Shown in pieces: positions 7,560 through 15,841 of a DNA stretch of 64,000 nt (position 1 is the stretch's first letter; each line of letters starts with the position of its first letter). The stretch comes from an uncultured Lachnospiraceae bacterium (GTDB lineage: Bacteria > Bacillota > Clostridia > Lachnospirales > Lachnospiraceae): contig CAJULA010000019.1 of the NCBI GenBank assembly GCA_910587155.1, positions 1 through 64,000 on the forward strand, given 5' to 3'. The notes under the pieces were generated by a model that saw only the letters and a program-made list of their open reading frames with translations, was not told the origin of the DNA and did not search any database. A program made the position numbers and the translations under genes.

Positions 7560-8459
7560 TTACGACGCATCTGTTTTTTTCTCAAAATGCTGATAGTCTT
7601 TGCTGTGATTCCAATTTCCGCCCCAGGAAAAGCCATGTTCCGTGAAAAGCCTGTAGCAGAGATCGTTTTCGTCTATCTTGTAGGCGAAGGGCTGGGTGCG
7701 GTCAGCATAGCTTTCCGCGCCGACAGGAGATACCTGCTGCTTCCCGTTCTTATAGGTGATATAAGGATTGAAAAAAGGATTGATATCAATGGCAAGTCCG
7801 CGGCCATGCATGGAAATCCTATTTGTGCCTGCGATGGTGCGGTAATTAAAGCAGGAAGTATTGTTGTCCTGCATGGAAAGCAGATCGTCGGCCCCGTATT
7901 CATCCACCAGGCGGATCTGCTCGATCTGATAGTCTGCCTGGTAGAGCTCATAAAAAATTTCAACAAGATCCTGTGCAATGGCCTTGTTGCAGATAATATC
8001 TCCCGTGCTGGTATTGCCTTTGAAATTGACATATAATACACTCACATGGCTGAGTTCCTCATAGGGAATGGGACAGTCCTCTTTATAGGAAACACCGGTG
8101 ATCCGGTTTTTGAGATCATCTGTCAGCGGCTCATAATAAAAATCCGGCTGGTAGACAGTCCGGTCAGGATATAAATTCAGTTCGTTCATTTCTTCTCCGT
8201 TTTCACCGGCAGCACCGGCTTCGATCGTGGTTTTTGTGACACTAATGTCATTTATCAAGTCTCTTTCTGTTTCGGCTGCGACAGTCTCTTGTGTCTCATC
8301 TGCGTCAGCTTTCGGTGTATTCTGCTCCCTGTAAGCGATTTCCGGTTCTTTTTTTGCATAATCAGAAAGCGTTTCCGAATTATGGCTTATGATAAAAGCG
8401 CATGCGCACAAGAGGATAAAGCAGATGACCGCGCCTGCAAATTTCATATATTTTTTCAT
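7560..8459 (-). CDS. M15-family D,D-carboxypeptidase-like peptidase
   Basis: About 299 residues, membrane-anchored at the N-terminus (hydrophobic segment about residues 5-24, containing LLCAC, a weak lipobox). A Ser/Glu/Thr-rich linker is followed by a C-terminal Peptidase M15 (VanY/M15_4-like) domain. The zinc site is visible as SMHGRGLAIDINP (H and D ligands) and DYQHFE (H ligand), with a conserved Asn/Tyr-rich stretch before it. It should trim peptidoglycan stem peptides outside the cell. ATG 8459 is preferred, with GGGAG eight bases upstream. Monocistronic; it points away from the ecf operon. Confidence 0.85.
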   Translation of the reverse strand: MKKYMKFAGAVICFILLCACAFIISHNSETLSDYAKKEPEIAYREQNTPKADADETQETVAAETERDLINDISVTKTTIEAGAAGENGEEMNELNLYPDRTVYQPDFYYEPLTDDLKNRITGVSYKEDCPIPYEELSHVSVLYVNFKGNTSTGDIICNKAIAQDLVEIFYELYQADYQIEQIRLVDEYGADDLLSMQDNNTSCFNYRTIAGTNRISMHGRGLAIDINPFFNPYITYKNGKQQVSPVGAESYADRTQPFAYKIDENDLCYRLFTEHGFSWGGNWNHSKDYQHFEKKTDAS

Positions 8460-8626
8460 AGGCATCACTCCCGTCTGATAAGTCTGTAAACAGAAAAAGT
8501 TTTTTTCTCAATCACTTCCATGGACAGTATATCACCCCGGACAATACATTTCAATGCATATCATCCCCTGGCTGCTTACAATTTACAGGAAATGTTATCA
8601 GGTTTGGAAGAAGAGTTAACAAAGAC

Positions 8627-8655
8627 TTGTAATTCGGGGAGTTTTCAAGTACAAT
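8627..8655 (+). promoter_or_regulatory. Promoter of the ecfA1-ecfA2-ecfT-truA operon
   Basis: TTGTAA at 8627-8632, 17-base spacer, TACAAT at 8650-8655, about 80 bases before ecfA1. The 8460-8626 stretch between the divergent M15 gene and this promoter shows no further feature. Confidence 0.75.
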
Positions 8656-8738
8656 AGAGCAGGTAAAAAATGCTGCGGCACTCTGGCATGACCGTAGTGG
8701 AAGACGAGCTACCTCAATTCCCGAAAGGAAGGTAGAAT

Positions 8739-9596
8739 ATGGGCATCATACAGGCAAGTAAGCTGGTATTTGAATATATCCGTCGTGATGAAGAAGGCAA
8801 TGCGGAAGGGGTCACCCGTGCCGTGGATCATGTGGATCTTGATGTGAGGCAGGGAGAGTTTGTGGCCATACTGGGACACAATGGTTCCGGCAAATCCACG
8901 CTGGCCAAGCATATCAACGCCATATTATATCCGACGGAAGGCACGGTGCTGGTAGACGGCAAAGATACAAAAGACGAAGCATATGTATGGGAGATCCGCC
9001 AGAAGGCCGGCATGGTATTCCAGAATCCGGATAACCAGATCATTGGCCAGGTAGTGGAAGAGGATGTGGGGTTTGGCCCGGAGAATATGGGTGTCCCGAC
9101 GAAAGAGATCTGGGAACGTGTGGAAGAGAGCCTGCGGGCGGTGGGTATGTATGAGTTTCGCAAACATTCACCCAATAAACTTTCAGGCGGACAGAAGCAG
9201 AGGGTATCCATTGCCGGTGTGATTGCCATGCATCCCAAATGTATCATTCTGGATGAACCGACGGCCATGTTGGATCCGAACGGCCGCAAAGAGGTGATCC
9301 GTGCGGTGCGGGCGCTCAATCAGGTGGAAAATGTCACCATCCTGCTGATCACCCATTATATGGAGGAGGTCATTTACGCGGACAGAGTGCTTGTCATGGA
9401 TCAGGGCAGAGTGGAGATGCAGGGGACACCGCGGGAGGTATTTTCCCGGGTCGAGAGGCTGAAACAGCTGCGGCTGGATGTGCCGCAGGTGACGATGCTG
9501 GCGCATGAATTAAAGAAAAAAGGCGTGCCTTTGCCGGACGGGATTCTGACCACACAGGAACTGACAGAGGCGATATTACGGATATCCGATATATGA
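8739..9596 (+). CDS. ecfA1: ECF transporter ATPase A1
   Basis: 285-residue ABC ATPase of the energy-coupling factor module that powers vitamin and metal uptake with exchangeable S components. Walker A GHNGSGKST, Q-loop FQNPDNQ, signature LSGGQKQR and Walker B CIILDEPTAMLDP are all intact. An AAAGGAAGG site precedes ATG 8739. It is followed 10 bases later by its partner ecfA2. The rplQ-ecfA1 adjacency common in Firmicutes is broken here by about 2.8 kb of accessory DNA. Confidence 0.96.
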   Translation: MGIIQASKLVFEYIRRDEEGNAEGVTRAVDHVDLDVRQGEFVAILGHNGSGKSTLAKHINAILYPTEGTVLVDGKDTKDEAYVWEIRQKAGMVFQNPDNQIIGQVVEEDVGFGPENMGVPTKEIWERVEESLRAVGMYEFRKHSPNKLSGGQKQRVSIAGVIAMHPKCIILDEPTAMLDPNGRKEVIRAVRALNQVENVTILLITHYMEEVIYADRVLVMDQGRVEMQGTPREVFSRVERLKQLRLDVPQVTMLAHELKKKGVPLPDGILTTQELTEAILRISDI

Positions 9597-9606
9597 GGGA
9601 GCGGCG

Positions 9607-10464
9607 ATGGCGATTATTCTGGACCATGTAAGTCATATCTATGAAAAAGATACGCAGATGGCGGCATTTGCGTTAAAAGATGTATGCCTGACGATACCGG
9701 ATGGGCAGTTTATCGGTCTGATCGGCCATACCGGATCGGGCAAGTCCACGCTTGTCCAGCATCTGAACGGGCTGCTGGCGCCGACAGGCGGCCATATCTA
9801 TTTTAACGGCAGAGATATCCATGATGATGGTTTTGATAAAAAAGAACTGCGGAGCAAAGTGGGACTGGTGTTTCAGTATCCGGAGCATCAGCTTTTTGAG
9901 GTCGATGTTTTTACCGATGTGTGTTTCGGCCCCAAAAATCTGGGGCTGTCCCAGAAGGAGATACAACTGCGTGCATTTGATGCCCTGCGGCAGGTAGGGT
10001 TTCCGGAAGAATATTTTTACCAGTCGCCCTTTGATCTGTCAGGCGGACAGAAGCGTCGGGTGGCCATTGCCGGTGTCCTGGCCATGAAACCGGAAGTGCT
10101 CGTGCTGGATGAGCCTACGGCAGGCCTGGATCCGAAAGGCAGGGATGAAATACTGGATCGGATTGCGGCGCTGAAGGCGGAAACAGGGATTACCGTTGTG
10201 CTTGTCTCCCACAGCATGGAGGACATTGCCAGGTATGTGGACCGCATTATCGTCATGAACCGGGGAAGTGTGTTGTTTGATGATGTACCCAAAGAGGTGT
10301 TCGGACATTACAGGGAACTGGAAGCGGTAGGTCTGGCCGCACCGCAGGTGACTTATATCATGCAGGCTCTTCGGGAGAAAGGAATGTCAGTACGCACGGA
10401 TGTGACGACTCTGGAAGAGGCAGAGCGGGAAATTATGCGCTCGCTTGGCGGAGAATGGGGATGA
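9607..10464 (+). CDS. ecfA2: ECF transporter ATPase A2
   Basis: 285-residue second ATPase of the ECF module, forming a heterodimer with EcfA1. Walker A GHTGSGKST, Q-loop FQYPEHQLFE, signature LSGGQKRR and Walker B VLVLDEPTAGLDP are complete. The FQYPEHQ Q-loop is the usual mark of A2 as against A1. GAGGGAGCG precedes ATG 9607. Co-transcribed with ecfA1 and ecfT. Confidence 0.96.
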   Translation: MAIILDHVSHIYEKDTQMAAFALKDVCLTIPDGQFIGLIGHTGSGKSTLVQHLNGLLAPTGGHIYFNGRDIHDDGFDKKELRSKVGLVFQYPEHQLFEVDVFTDVCFGPKNLGLSQKEIQLRAFDALRQVGFPEEYFYQSPFDLSGGQKRRVAIAGVLAMKPEVLVLDEPTAGLDPKGRDEILDRIAALKAETGITVVLVSHSMEDIARYVDRIIVMNRGSVLFDDVPKEVFGHYRELEAVGLAAPQVTYIMQALREKGMSVRTDVTTLEEAEREIMRSLGGEWG

Positions 10465-10519
10465 CAGAACCGATGGCTTTGTGTTGGCGTGTAATCAGGT
10501 CATTGGCATGGGAGGAAAT

Positions 10520-11332
10520 ATGTTAAGAGATATTACACTGGGGCAATATTATCAGACCGACTCCGTCATTCACCGTCTGGATCCGCGGGTGAAGCTGGTG
10601 GGGACGATTCTGTACATTATTTCTCTGTTTACGTTTGGGCATTTTACCGGATTCGCAGTGGCGGCCCTGTTCCTGGCCATTATGATCAGATTGTCACGGG
10701 TGCCGTTTCGGTATATGGTCAAAGGGATGAAGGCTATCTTGTTTTTGCTTCTCCTGACGGTGGTATTTAATCTGTTTCTGACGCCGGGAGAGGTACTTGT
10801 GCAGGTATGGAAGCTGACTATTACAAAGGAAGGACTGCGTCTTTCTGTCTTTATGGCAGTCCGACTCAGCTTTCTGATCATCGGTTCTTCGCTGATGACT
10901 CTGACAACCACGCCCAACAATCTGACGGACGGGATGGAAAAGCTGATGAGTCCTCTGAAAAAGGTCCGGGTGCCGGTACATGAGATTGCGATGATGATGT
11001 CCATCGCCCTTCGGTTTATTCCTATCTTAATGGAAGAGACCGATAAGATCATGAAGGCACAGATTGCCAGGGGCGCGGACTTTGAGAGCGGCAATCTGAT
11101 CCGCAAGGCAAAAGCCATGGTTCCTTTGCTGGTGCCTCTTTTTATCTCCGCTTTCCGTCGTGCCAATGATCTGGCGATGGCGATGGAAGCCAGATGCTAT
11201 CAGGGGGGTGAAGGCAGGACAAAGATGAAGCCGCTTAAGTATAAGAGACGGGATGCTGTGGCATATAGTGTGCTGGCTCTTTACGTTGCAGCCCTGGCTG
11301 CGGTCAGGATTGCGGAGGGGCTGTTGTTATGA
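10520..11332 (+). CDS. ecfT: ECF transporter transmembrane subunit T
   Basis: 270-residue membrane protein that couples the two ATPases to substrate-binding S components. The start at ATG 10520 (MLRDITLGQYY) has GGAGG four bases upstream, better than the open frame from 10445. Several hydrophobic segments occur between residues 25 and 140. The Ala-Arg-Gly coupling motif appears as AQIARGADF near residue 185. Its stop overlaps the truA start (ATGA), so the two are translationally coupled. Confidence 0.95.
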   Translation: MLRDITLGQYYQTDSVIHRLDPRVKLVGTILYIISLFTFGHFTGFAVAALFLAIMIRLSRVPFRYMVKGMKAILFLLLLTVVFNLFLTPGEVLVQVWKLTITKEGLRLSVFMAVRLSFLIIGSSLMTLTTTPNNLTDGMEKLMSPLKKVRVPVHEIAMMMSIALRFIPILMEETDKIMKAQIARGADFESGNLIRKAKAMVPLLVPLFISAFRRANDLAMAMEARCYQGGEGRTKMKPLKYKRRDAVAYSVLALYVAALAAVRIAEGLLL

Positions 11333-12066
11333 TAAGAGTAAGAATGAAAGTGGCTTATGACGGGACCGCTTATCACGGATGGCAGGTGCAGAAGAACGGA
11401 AATTCCATAGAGGCAGAATTAAATAAGCATCTGTCAGCGCTGCTACAAGAGGAGATCCGGGTTATCGGCGCCAGCAGAACAGACGCGGGCGTACATGCGC
11501 TTTGTAATATAGCGGTATTTGACACGCATACAAGGATGCCCGCGGAGAAGATCAGCTATGCGCTGAATCAGAGGCTGCCTGATGATATTCGCATCCAGGA
11601 GTCCTGTCAGACCGCACCGGATTTCCACCCCAGAAAATGCAGCAGCATCAAGACCTATGAGTACAGGATCTGGCGGGGGGAATTTCCGATGCCTGTCGTC
11701 CGGCTTTATTCCCATTTTATTTATACATCCCTGGATCTGGGAAAGATGCGGGAAGCGGCCTCATACCTGGAGGGAGAACATGATTTTAAGAGCTTTTGTT
11801 CCGCGGACTCCCAGGCGGAGAGCACGGTGCGCACCGTTTACCGGATTGAACTGGACGAGCAGGGCAGTATGCTGATCATCCGTATTTCCGGGAACGGTTT
11901 TCTCTATCATATGGTGCGGATCATCGCGGGAACCCTCACAGAATGCGGAAAAGGCAGATATACCCCCGGCCATGTCAGAGACATTCTGGAGGCCAAAGAC
12001 AGACAACTGGCCGGTCCCACCATGCCGGCAAGAGGACTGACACTGACGGGATATGAGTTTGTCTGA
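11329..12066 (+). CDS. truA: tRNA pseudouridine synthase A (positions 38-40)
   Basis: 245 residues, normal family length. It isomerises uridines 38, 39 and 40 of the tRNA anticodon arm. The catalytic Asp is in RTDAGVHA (about residue 52), and YDGTAYHGWQ and the C-terminal FLYHMVRIIAG motif are present. The ATG overlaps the ecfT stop by four bases. This ecfA1-ecfA2-ecfT-truA-rplM-rpsI order is conserved among Firmicutes. Confidence 0.96.
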   Translation: MIRVRMKVAYDGTAYHGWQVQKNGNSIEAELNKHLSALLQEEIRVIGASRTDAGVHALCNIAVFDTHTRMPAEKISYALNQRLPDDIRIQESCQTAPDFHPRKCSSIKTYEYRIWRGEFPMPVVRLYSHFIYTSLDLGKMREAASYLEGEHDFKSFCSADSQAESTVRTVYRIELDEQGSMLIIRISGNGFLYHMVRIIAGTLTECGKGRYTPGHVRDILEAKDRQLAGPTMPARGLTLTGYEFV

Positions 12067-12075
12067 GCCGTAGTT

Positions 12076-12112
12076 CCCTGCCGCGACAGTGCAGGCAGGG
12101 CTTTGTATTTTG
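12076..12112 (+). terminator. Probable terminator after truA
   Basis: Seven-base stem CCCTGCC (12076-12082) / GGCAGGG (12094-12100) followed by CTTTGTATTTT. It separates the ecf-truA transcript from the rplM promoter at 12161. Confidence 0.5.
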
Positions 12113-12160
12113 CCAGAGGCAGAACTGTAATAAAACAGGGAAAAATTGGTGCCAGAGATA

Positions 12161-12189
12161 TTGACACACACGGGCCGGTATACTATAAT
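12161..12189 (+). promoter_or_regulatory. Strong promoter and leader of rplM-rpsI
   Basis: TTGACA at 12161-12166, exact 17-base spacer, TATAAT at 12184-12189: a full consensus promoter. The transcript would carry a leader of about 165 nucleotides before rplM at 12361. That leader has paired stretches (for example GGCCCGG...CCGG near 12281-12299), so an L13-type autoregulatory leader is possible but was not proven from sequence. Confidence 0.85.
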
Positions 12190-12360
12190 TACTCAGTGTG
12201 GCGGAATCAGGAGCGACTGTCAATTCCCGGGCAGAGCGCTTCGGAGATGCCTTTTATCAAGTTTTCGGTAACGTATGCGGCGGCCCGGACATCTGCCGGA
12301 GAAGTGAGAGAAAACACAAAAACAGATTGATAAGACGAGATTTATTATGGAGGTAACATA

Positions 12361-12789
12361 ATGAAAACTTTTATGGCGAGTCCATCTACAATCGACAGAA
12401 AATGGTATGTAGTAGACGCTGCAGATATGACATTGGGACGCTTGGCATCAGAAGTTGCGAAAGTATTGAGAGGAAAGAACAAACCGATCTTCACTCCTCA
12501 TATGGACACCGGTGACAACGTAATCGTTATCAACGCTGCCAGGATCAAAGTGACAGGCAAGAAGCTGGATCAGAAGATTTATTACCATCACTCCGATTAT
12601 GTGGGCGGTATGAAACAGGCCACACTCAGAGAGAAGATGGCGAAGAAACCGGAGCAGGTTATTGAGCTTGCGGTAAAGGGAATGCTCCCGAAAGGACCTT
12701 TGGGACGACAAATGTTCAAGAAACTTCACGTATACGCAGGACCGGAGCATGCACATGCCGCTCAGAAGCCTGAAGTATTGACATTTTAA
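12361..12789 (+). CDS. rplM: Ribosomal protein L13 (uL13)
   Basis: 142 residues, standard length. It binds 23S rRNA early in 50S assembly. The signature KWYVVDAADMTLGRLAS and the MLPKGPLGRQMFKKLHVY stretch are intact. ATG 12361 follows GGAGGT. It is paired with rpsI 30 bases downstream as in nearly all bacteria. Confidence 0.97.
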   Translation: MKTFMASPSTIDRKWYVVDAADMTLGRLASEVAKVLRGKNKPIFTPHMDTGDNVIVINAARIKVTGKKLDQKIYYHHSDYVGGMKQATLREKMAKKPEQVIELAVKGMLPKGPLGRQMFKKLHVYAGPEHAHAAQKPEVLTF

Positions 12790-12819
12790 TCGAAGGGGAC
12801 GAAAAAGGAGGAATCGGAA

Positions 12820-13215
12820 ATGGCTAAAACAGCTAGATACTACGGAACAGGCAGAAGGAAAAAATCAATCGCCAGAGTATATTTAGTACCCGGTAAAGGC
12901 GACATTACAATTAATAAAAGAAGCATTGACGAATATTTCGGACTGGAGACACTGAAAGTGATCGTGCGGCAGCCCCTGGTGGCGACCGATAACGCAGATA
13001 AGTTCGATATCCTGGTAAATGTATACGGTGGCGGCTATACAGGACAGGCCGGTGCGATCAGACATGGTATTTCCAGAGCGCTCCTGCAGGCGGATGCCGA
13101 TTACAGACCAGTGCTGAAAAAGGCAGGATTTCTGACCAGAGACCCTCGTATGAAAGAGAGAAAGAAATATGGTCTCAAAGCAGCGAGACGTGCGCCGCAG
13201 TTCTCCAAGAGATAG
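12820..13215 (+). CDS. rpsI: Ribosomal protein S9 (uS9)
   Basis: 131-residue 30S head protein whose C-terminal tail reaches the P-site tRNA. It has YYGTGRRKKSIARVYL at the N-terminus and ends in RRAPQFSKR, the expected conserved tail. AAAGGAGG precedes the ATG. A strong terminator follows 31 bases after its stop and ends the core operon. Confidence 0.97.
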   Translation: MAKTARYYGTGRRKKSIARVYLVPGKGDITINKRSIDEYFGLETLKVIVRQPLVATDNADKFDILVNVYGGGYTGQAGAIRHGISRALLQADADYRPVLKKAGFLTRDPRMKERKKYGLKAARRAPQFSKR

Positions 13216-13246
13216 GCAAACAGAACAGAAGGTTTCAAGAATGTAT

Positions 13247-13274
13247 ACTCCGCAGGTTTTCCTGCGGAGTTTTT
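13247..13274 (+). terminator. Rho-independent terminator after rpsI
   Basis: Perfect 10-base stem ACTCCGCAGG / CCTGCGGAGT with a TTTT loop, followed by TTTTG. Confidence 0.93.
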
Positions 13275-13279
13275 GCGTC

Positions 13280-13312
13280 AATAAAAAGGACAACGGCTGA
13301 ACCGCTGTCCTT
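13280..13312 (-). terminator. Terminator for the minus-strand MazF-like locus
   Basis: Stem 13287-13297 with 13302-13312 (one mismatch). Read on the minus strand it is followed by TTTTTAT, so it faces the rpsI terminator and ends transcription coming from 13963. Confidence 0.65.
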
Positions 13313-13390
13313 AAGTTGTCAAATTAATGACTATAAATTTTGTTTGCCCACTAAAGGGTTCTTTTTTAAGTTGCCCTCATTCTAACATTA

Positions 13391-13963
13391 TTATTCCTTT
13401 GCGTCAATAGTTTTTCCTGTAAAATTAAAAAATTCTGATATGGCTTCTTCTATTTCTATACGGGATGTAATAATATTAATATAACCTTTCTTTTCCAATA
13501 TTCACATTTTATCTACACAACGAATATCATCAAAATGCATCCGTGCCTTTATATGATTATCTTCTTCTATATCATATTCATATGGTACAGTTAAAGTTCC
13601 AGAATCCTGTTTGATTGATGTGACAGGAACTACGATTAGCTTAGTACCGCAATGTTTGAGGACATAGCACCAATGGGGGTCAAATAATTCTTTTGAATAT
13701 CCGCGACCGATTTGGCAATATATTAACTGATGTTCTTTTGGCTCTGTTTTTAATGAATAATAGGTTTTGTTAGCATCATGGTTAAGTTCTTTGCCAACCA
13801 GTGTTCCATAAAAGAAATTAGAAGCAGTTAATTGATGCTTCCATGCTGAGATTAACATGTCTACATCATAGTTGCCCGTGTTTGCCAAGTCATTTGCCTG
13901 ATTGGCTAAGTTCCAAAATTCCTTATATATATTAAGTTGGTTTTTATGTTTTTCTCTCCCCAT
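13391..13963 (-). pseudogene. MazF/PemK-like toxin gene split by an in-frame UGA
   Basis: The first frame (13963 to the UGA at 13504-13502) gives about 153 residues with an N-terminal helical extension and a PemK/MazF-like core (LIYCQIGRGYSKELFD, then VVPVTSIK) ending DIRCVDKM. The same frame continues after the UGA for 36 more codons (ILEKKGYINIITSR...) to UAA at 13393-13391, which reads as the normal end of this fold (compare IRTIDKxRL in MazF). An Arg codon (AGA or CGA) turned into UGA is the simplest explanation. ATG 13963 has GGAGG five bases upstream. No antitoxin gene is adjacent. Toxin function is inferred from fold only. Confidence 0.6.
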
Positions 13964-13975
13964 AGTGTCCTCCAC

Positions 13976-14425
13976 GGTGATTCTGGTTTTAATGGCATTA
14001 TATCAGTTGATAAGACAGAAATCAACAAAATAGAATTTAAAATCTTGATTCTGAAATATCAAGAGGCAGTATAGAGTTCTATAAGTAAGTGACAGGTAAC
14101 TAACAAAGTGCTTGAAAATGCCGTGTTTTGGGCGTTTGAAACTATGCAAGAGATGACAAATGGAATATCTCAATCCCCAGAACATATATGTTTTGGGGAT
14201 TTTGTCTGTTTTTTGTTTAAAATACCAGTAGATATTTAGTAGAAAATGAATATAATATAAGTAAGAAGTTCGGTTGAACCTCTTATTATTCTGCCGGGAC
14301 TGCATATCGGCATTAATGGAAAAGGTGCAGATACAAATACTTTTGTGATTTTGTTGGTAAGAATAAAGAGTGAAGGTCTCCATTAACCTTTGGTAGCCAA
14401 TCCATAAAGAGATGAACATTAACGA
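13976..14425 (+). other. AT-rich stretch with degenerate repeats, possible RNA antitoxin remnant
   Basis: No supported gene. A hairpin (AATCCCC.../GGGGATT, 14172-14202) followed by TTTG sits near 14170-14205. Between about 14360 and 14425 there is roughly one and a half units of a 40-base repeat: ATAAAGAG-x-GAAGG...CATTAAC, then ATAAAGAGATGAACATTAAC. Together with the terminator at 14426 and the ToxN-like start at 14475, this matches the layout of type III toxin-antitoxin loci (RNA repeats, terminator, toxin), but it is too degenerate for certainty. Confidence 0.35.
14185..14240 (+). repeat. Flanking direct repeat, left copy
   Basis: About 56 bases sharing roughly 80% identity with 16394-16450, including an exact TTTTGGGGATTTTGTCTG. 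The pair brackets the ToxN fragment, intron remnant, zeta fragment and DUF4160/DUF2442 pair. Confidence 0.7.
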
Positions 14426-14457
14426 GTGGGAAGTTGCTATAACTTCCCACATTTTTT
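14426..14457 (+). terminator. Strong terminator directly before the ToxN-like fragment
   Basis: Perfect 10-base stem GTGGGAAGTT / AACTTCCCAC with GCTAT loop, then ATTTTTT. A terminator placed only 18 bases before a coding start is unusual except in loci such as type III toxin-antitoxin systems, where it sets the RNA:toxin ratio. Confidence 0.85.
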
Positions 14458-14474
14458 GAAAAAGAGGTAAAATA

Positions 14475-14591
14475 GTGTTTGAGTTTGATGGGAATATAAA
14501 GTTTATTAACATAGATTCAAATTATATCAAGAAGCTAAATCTTGTATGCCCAGAGGTATATTATAAATCATTAGGAAATGTGAGTAAATGA
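14475..14591 (+). pseudogene. 5' fragment of a ToxN/AbiQ-like toxin gene
   Basis: 38 codons starting with GTG after AAAGAGG: MFEFDGNIKFINIDSNYIKK, then LNLVCPEVYYKSLGNVSK and stop. The start resembles N-termini of ToxN/AbiQ family endoribonucleases (an Ile/Phe-rich strand followed by x-Y-I/L-x-x-L and a Val-Tyr-Tyr stretch). It ends abruptly where group II intron sequence begins; its stop overlaps the RT start codon (ATGA). Without the rest of the gene it cannot be active. Family assignment is by recognition and moderate. Confidence 0.4.
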
Positions 14592-15519
14592 ATGTAACCA
14601 ATGACAGATTTAAGGACAGACAACTTCATATTGAGGACTATCTGCAAATGGTATCTGCGGAACAGAAAGAGTATGCAGAAGTGTCCGCTTGTCAGAAAAT
14701 CGCTGAAAACAACCACATCATCACAGACTTTCAGACGGACGGGTAATATTGCTGATACACAAATACCTCAATGCAGGGGTTATTAGCAGAGGGGGGGTTG
14801 AAAAGACGGAAACAGGGATGTCACAAGGCGGAGTGTTAAGTCCATTGCTTAGTAATGTCATGCTGAATGAACTGGACAGGGGACTGACAGGCAGAGGGCA
14901 CAGGTTTGTGCGGTATGCGGACGACTGCATGATTTTGTGTAAAAGCAGAAAGAGTGCAGAAAGAACCTTGAAAAACATCATCCCATTTATTGAGGGGAAA
15001 CTTTATCTGAAAGTGAACCGGAAGAAAACAAGGGTGGCACATATCAGCAAAGTCAAATATCTTGGATACGCATTTTACCGTTACATAGGGAAATGCAGAA
15101 TTCGGGTACATCGAAAGTCAGTAGCAAAAATGAAAGATAAAATAAGAAAACTGACAAAAAGGAATAACGGATGGGGAAATGAATACAGAGCTATGAAACT
15201 GACGCAGTTTGCCAGAGGATGGGTAAATTATTTCTCACGTGCAGACATGAAGGGACTTTTGAGGGAAACCGATGAATGGCTAAGACATAAGACAAGAACT
15301 ATTTACTGGAAACAATGGAAGAAAGTCAAGACAAAATTCAGGGAATTAAAGAGGTTAGGTGTGGAAGAAGAAAAGGTATGGATATGCGCCAACATACGGA
15401 ATGGAAACTGGTATTGCGGTGGATATTTCGTATTACAGACTGCATTTAACAACAAGAAACTCCGTGAACTTGGATATCCAACGTTTACAGAGATTTATCT
15501 GAAAGTATGTGAAAACTAA
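14588..15519 (+). pseudogene. Group II intron reverse transcriptase/maturase with internal deletion
   Basis: The frame from ATG 14588 gives 52 residues typical of the N-terminus of Lachnospiraceae intron maturases (YLQMVSAEQKEYAEV), then stops. The frame beginning about 14734 (DGRVILLIHKYLNAGV) gives the C-terminal half with the RT active-site YADD (FVRYADDCMI), the thumb/maturase domain and the LxQFARGWVNYF motif, to 15519. The junction shows a GACGGACGG microrepeat, so about 180 codons (RT blocks 0 to 3) were probably lost by recombination between short repeats, with a frame shift. The enzyme cannot be active. Confidence 0.88.
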
Positions 15520-15533
15520 GGAACCGCCGTATA
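14588..15533 (+). mobile_element. Group II intron remnant
   Basis: Besides the broken RT gene, the intron has lost its RNA domains upstream of the ORF (the ToxN-like fragment abuts the RT start). On the 3' side only the first strand of domain V (GAACCGCCGTATA, 15521-15533) remains before unrelated coding sequence begins. It can neither splice nor move. Confidence 0.75.
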
Positions 15534-15733
15534 TTGCAGAGCAGGATATAGAAAGAAGATATATTGAGACCTTTGATAATTTGAAAACTGTTTTGCCGGA
15601 ATGTGATTTGGCGGCATTTTATGATAATACCATAGAGTTTTGCAGATTTGCAATTTATAAGAATGGAAAGTCGATAAGAGTTACACATGAGATACCGCTT
15701 TGGTATGAAAAATTTATAGAAAATGTAAAATAG
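15534..15733 (+). pseudogene. 3' fragment of a zeta-toxin-like kinase
   Basis: About 66 codons beginning at the intron remnant: AEQDIERRYIETFDNLKTVL, then PECDLAAFYDNT and a C-terminal strand (FAIYKNGKSIRVTH). This matches the C-terminus of clostridial zeta-toxin family proteins (EEDIERRY...CDxAxxYDNT). The P-loop kinase part is missing, so it is inactive. The frame is open back to GTG 15509 inside the end of the RT gene, so a short fusion product could be made. Confidence 0.6.
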
Positions 15734-15841
15734 AGAGCGGTAATTTATATAATGAAAAGGTGTGAGATATATCGTGTTTGTGGTTTTTTTAGGTAATAAC
15801 TGTGGTAGACTTATATTGTCAGGTATATATAGTCAAGTATA

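Noticed and set aside
7560..8459. VanY vancomycin-resistance role for the M15 peptidase
   Set aside because: The domain is M15, but no vanS/vanR/vanH/vanA-type genes are near; a general wall peptidase is the safer call.
14003..14512. 169-codon open frame on the minus strand
   Set aside because: It runs antisense through a strong terminator, the degenerate repeats and the ToxN-like start, and no family or ribosome binding site was seen.
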